This document shows positions 24,165 through 24,237 of a DNA stretch of 24,237 bases, in pieces; the first letter of the stretch is position 1, and each line of letters starts with the position of its first letter. The stretch comes from GCA-2717185 sp964386465. GTDB lineage: Bacteria; Pseudomonadota; Alphaproteobacteria; UBA8366; GCA-2717185. A model generated the notes under the pieces. The model was not told the origin of the DNA and searched no databases. It saw only the letters and a program-made list of their open reading frames with translations. Made by a program: the position numbers and the translations under genes. The stretch lies in contig CAYLTU010000056.1 in the NCBI GenBank assembly GCA_964386465.1, forward strand, positions 1-24,237, written 5' to 3'.

Positions 24165-24236
24165 CCCAGCCCTCTCCCCAAGGAGAGGGCATAAGATACC
24201 AACGGTTTGCTCCCTCTCCTTGGGGAGAGGGCTGGG
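24165..24236. repeat. Perfect 25-bp inverted repeat (dispersed-palindrome type)
   Basis: CCCAGCCCTCTCCCCAAGGA... (24165-24189) is the exact reverse complement of 24212-24236, with a 22-base spacer. Each arm is itself a hairpin: CCCTCTCC-CCAA-GGAGAGGG on the left. It lies upstream of the alpha/beta-hydrolase, at the window edge, so it may extend further. It shares the CCCTC/GAGGG style of the repeat at 808-915 but differs in sequence. It looks like a miniature intergenic repeat of the kind scattered in alphaproteobacterial genomes. Confidence 0.85.
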
Positions 24237-24237
24237 G

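Noticed and set aside
24124..24192. N-terminal extension of the alpha/beta-hydrolase beginning MPSPWGEGWVRGE
   Set aside because: These codons come from the inverted repeat. This peptide is a well-known false start product of such repeats.

Overview
The window is high-GC, densely coded DNA on both strands and looks like an alphaproteobacterial chromosome, perhaps Rhodospirillales-like. The lineage is inferred from gene content only: LLM-class oxidoreductases, CaiB-type CoA-transferase, PrpF, an adenylate cyclase-TPR protein, a PEP-CTERM protein and GC-rich intergenic inverted repeats. I saw no rRNA, tRNA, CRISPR array, transposase or phage gene. Most genes are accessory catabolic enzymes, mixed with several gene remnants.

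Layout. 1-2338 (+): the 3' part of an acyl-CoA dehydrogenase, a GC-rich inverted repeat, a frameshifted VOC/glyoxalase-like gene, an SDR dehydrogenase and the two ends of a phytanoyl-CoA-dioxygenase-like gene with its middle missing. 2340-3780 (-): a two-gene unit, LLM oxidoreductase then Rid-family protein. 3868-6285 (-): an 805-aa secreted protein in which a PEP-CTERM protein runs into a second secreted module with a peptidoglycan-binding-like domain. 6286-6415: a divergent intergenic region with a perfect 16-bp palindrome. 6416-14693 (+): a second LLM oxidoreductase, a GlpD-like FAD oxidoreductase, a cupin, a class III CoA-transferase, an anaerobic-sulfatase-maturase-like radical SAM protein with a SEC-C tail, an EamA transporter and a PrpF-family isomerase. 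14730-15062 (+): a decayed TauD/TfdA dioxygenase. 15059-19392 (-): a tight four-gene operon of class IV aminotransferase, ThDP-dependent decarboxylase/synthase-like enzyme, beta-lactamase-fold serine hydrolase and GAF protein. 19594-21897 (+): a class III cyclase / membrane segment / TolB-like / TPR / rhodanese protein. 21899-22286 (+): a decayed TfdA-like dioxygenase fragment. 22330-23256 (+): a DapA-family aldolase/lyase. 23260-24123 (-): an alpha/beta hydrolase, followed by a perfect 25-bp inverted repeat at the window edge.

The most striking observation is at 21775-21777. The cyclase-TPR frame meets a TGA inside its C-terminal rhodanese domain, but continues in the same frame for 39 more codons that complete the domain. 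The TGA falls where the rhodanese catalytic cysteine is expected. This could be a selenocysteine codon, leaky readthrough, or a recent nonsense mutation. I could not find a convincing bacterial SECIS, and nearby genes are decaying, so it remains open.

The second theme is decay of Fe(II)/2-oxoglutarate dioxygenase genes: three separate remnants (PhyH-like, TauD-like, TfdA-like) lie within 20 kb beside intact neighbours. Stretches without genes are all shorter than about 220 bases. Apart from the repeats, hairpins and palindrome listed, I see nothing convincing in them.
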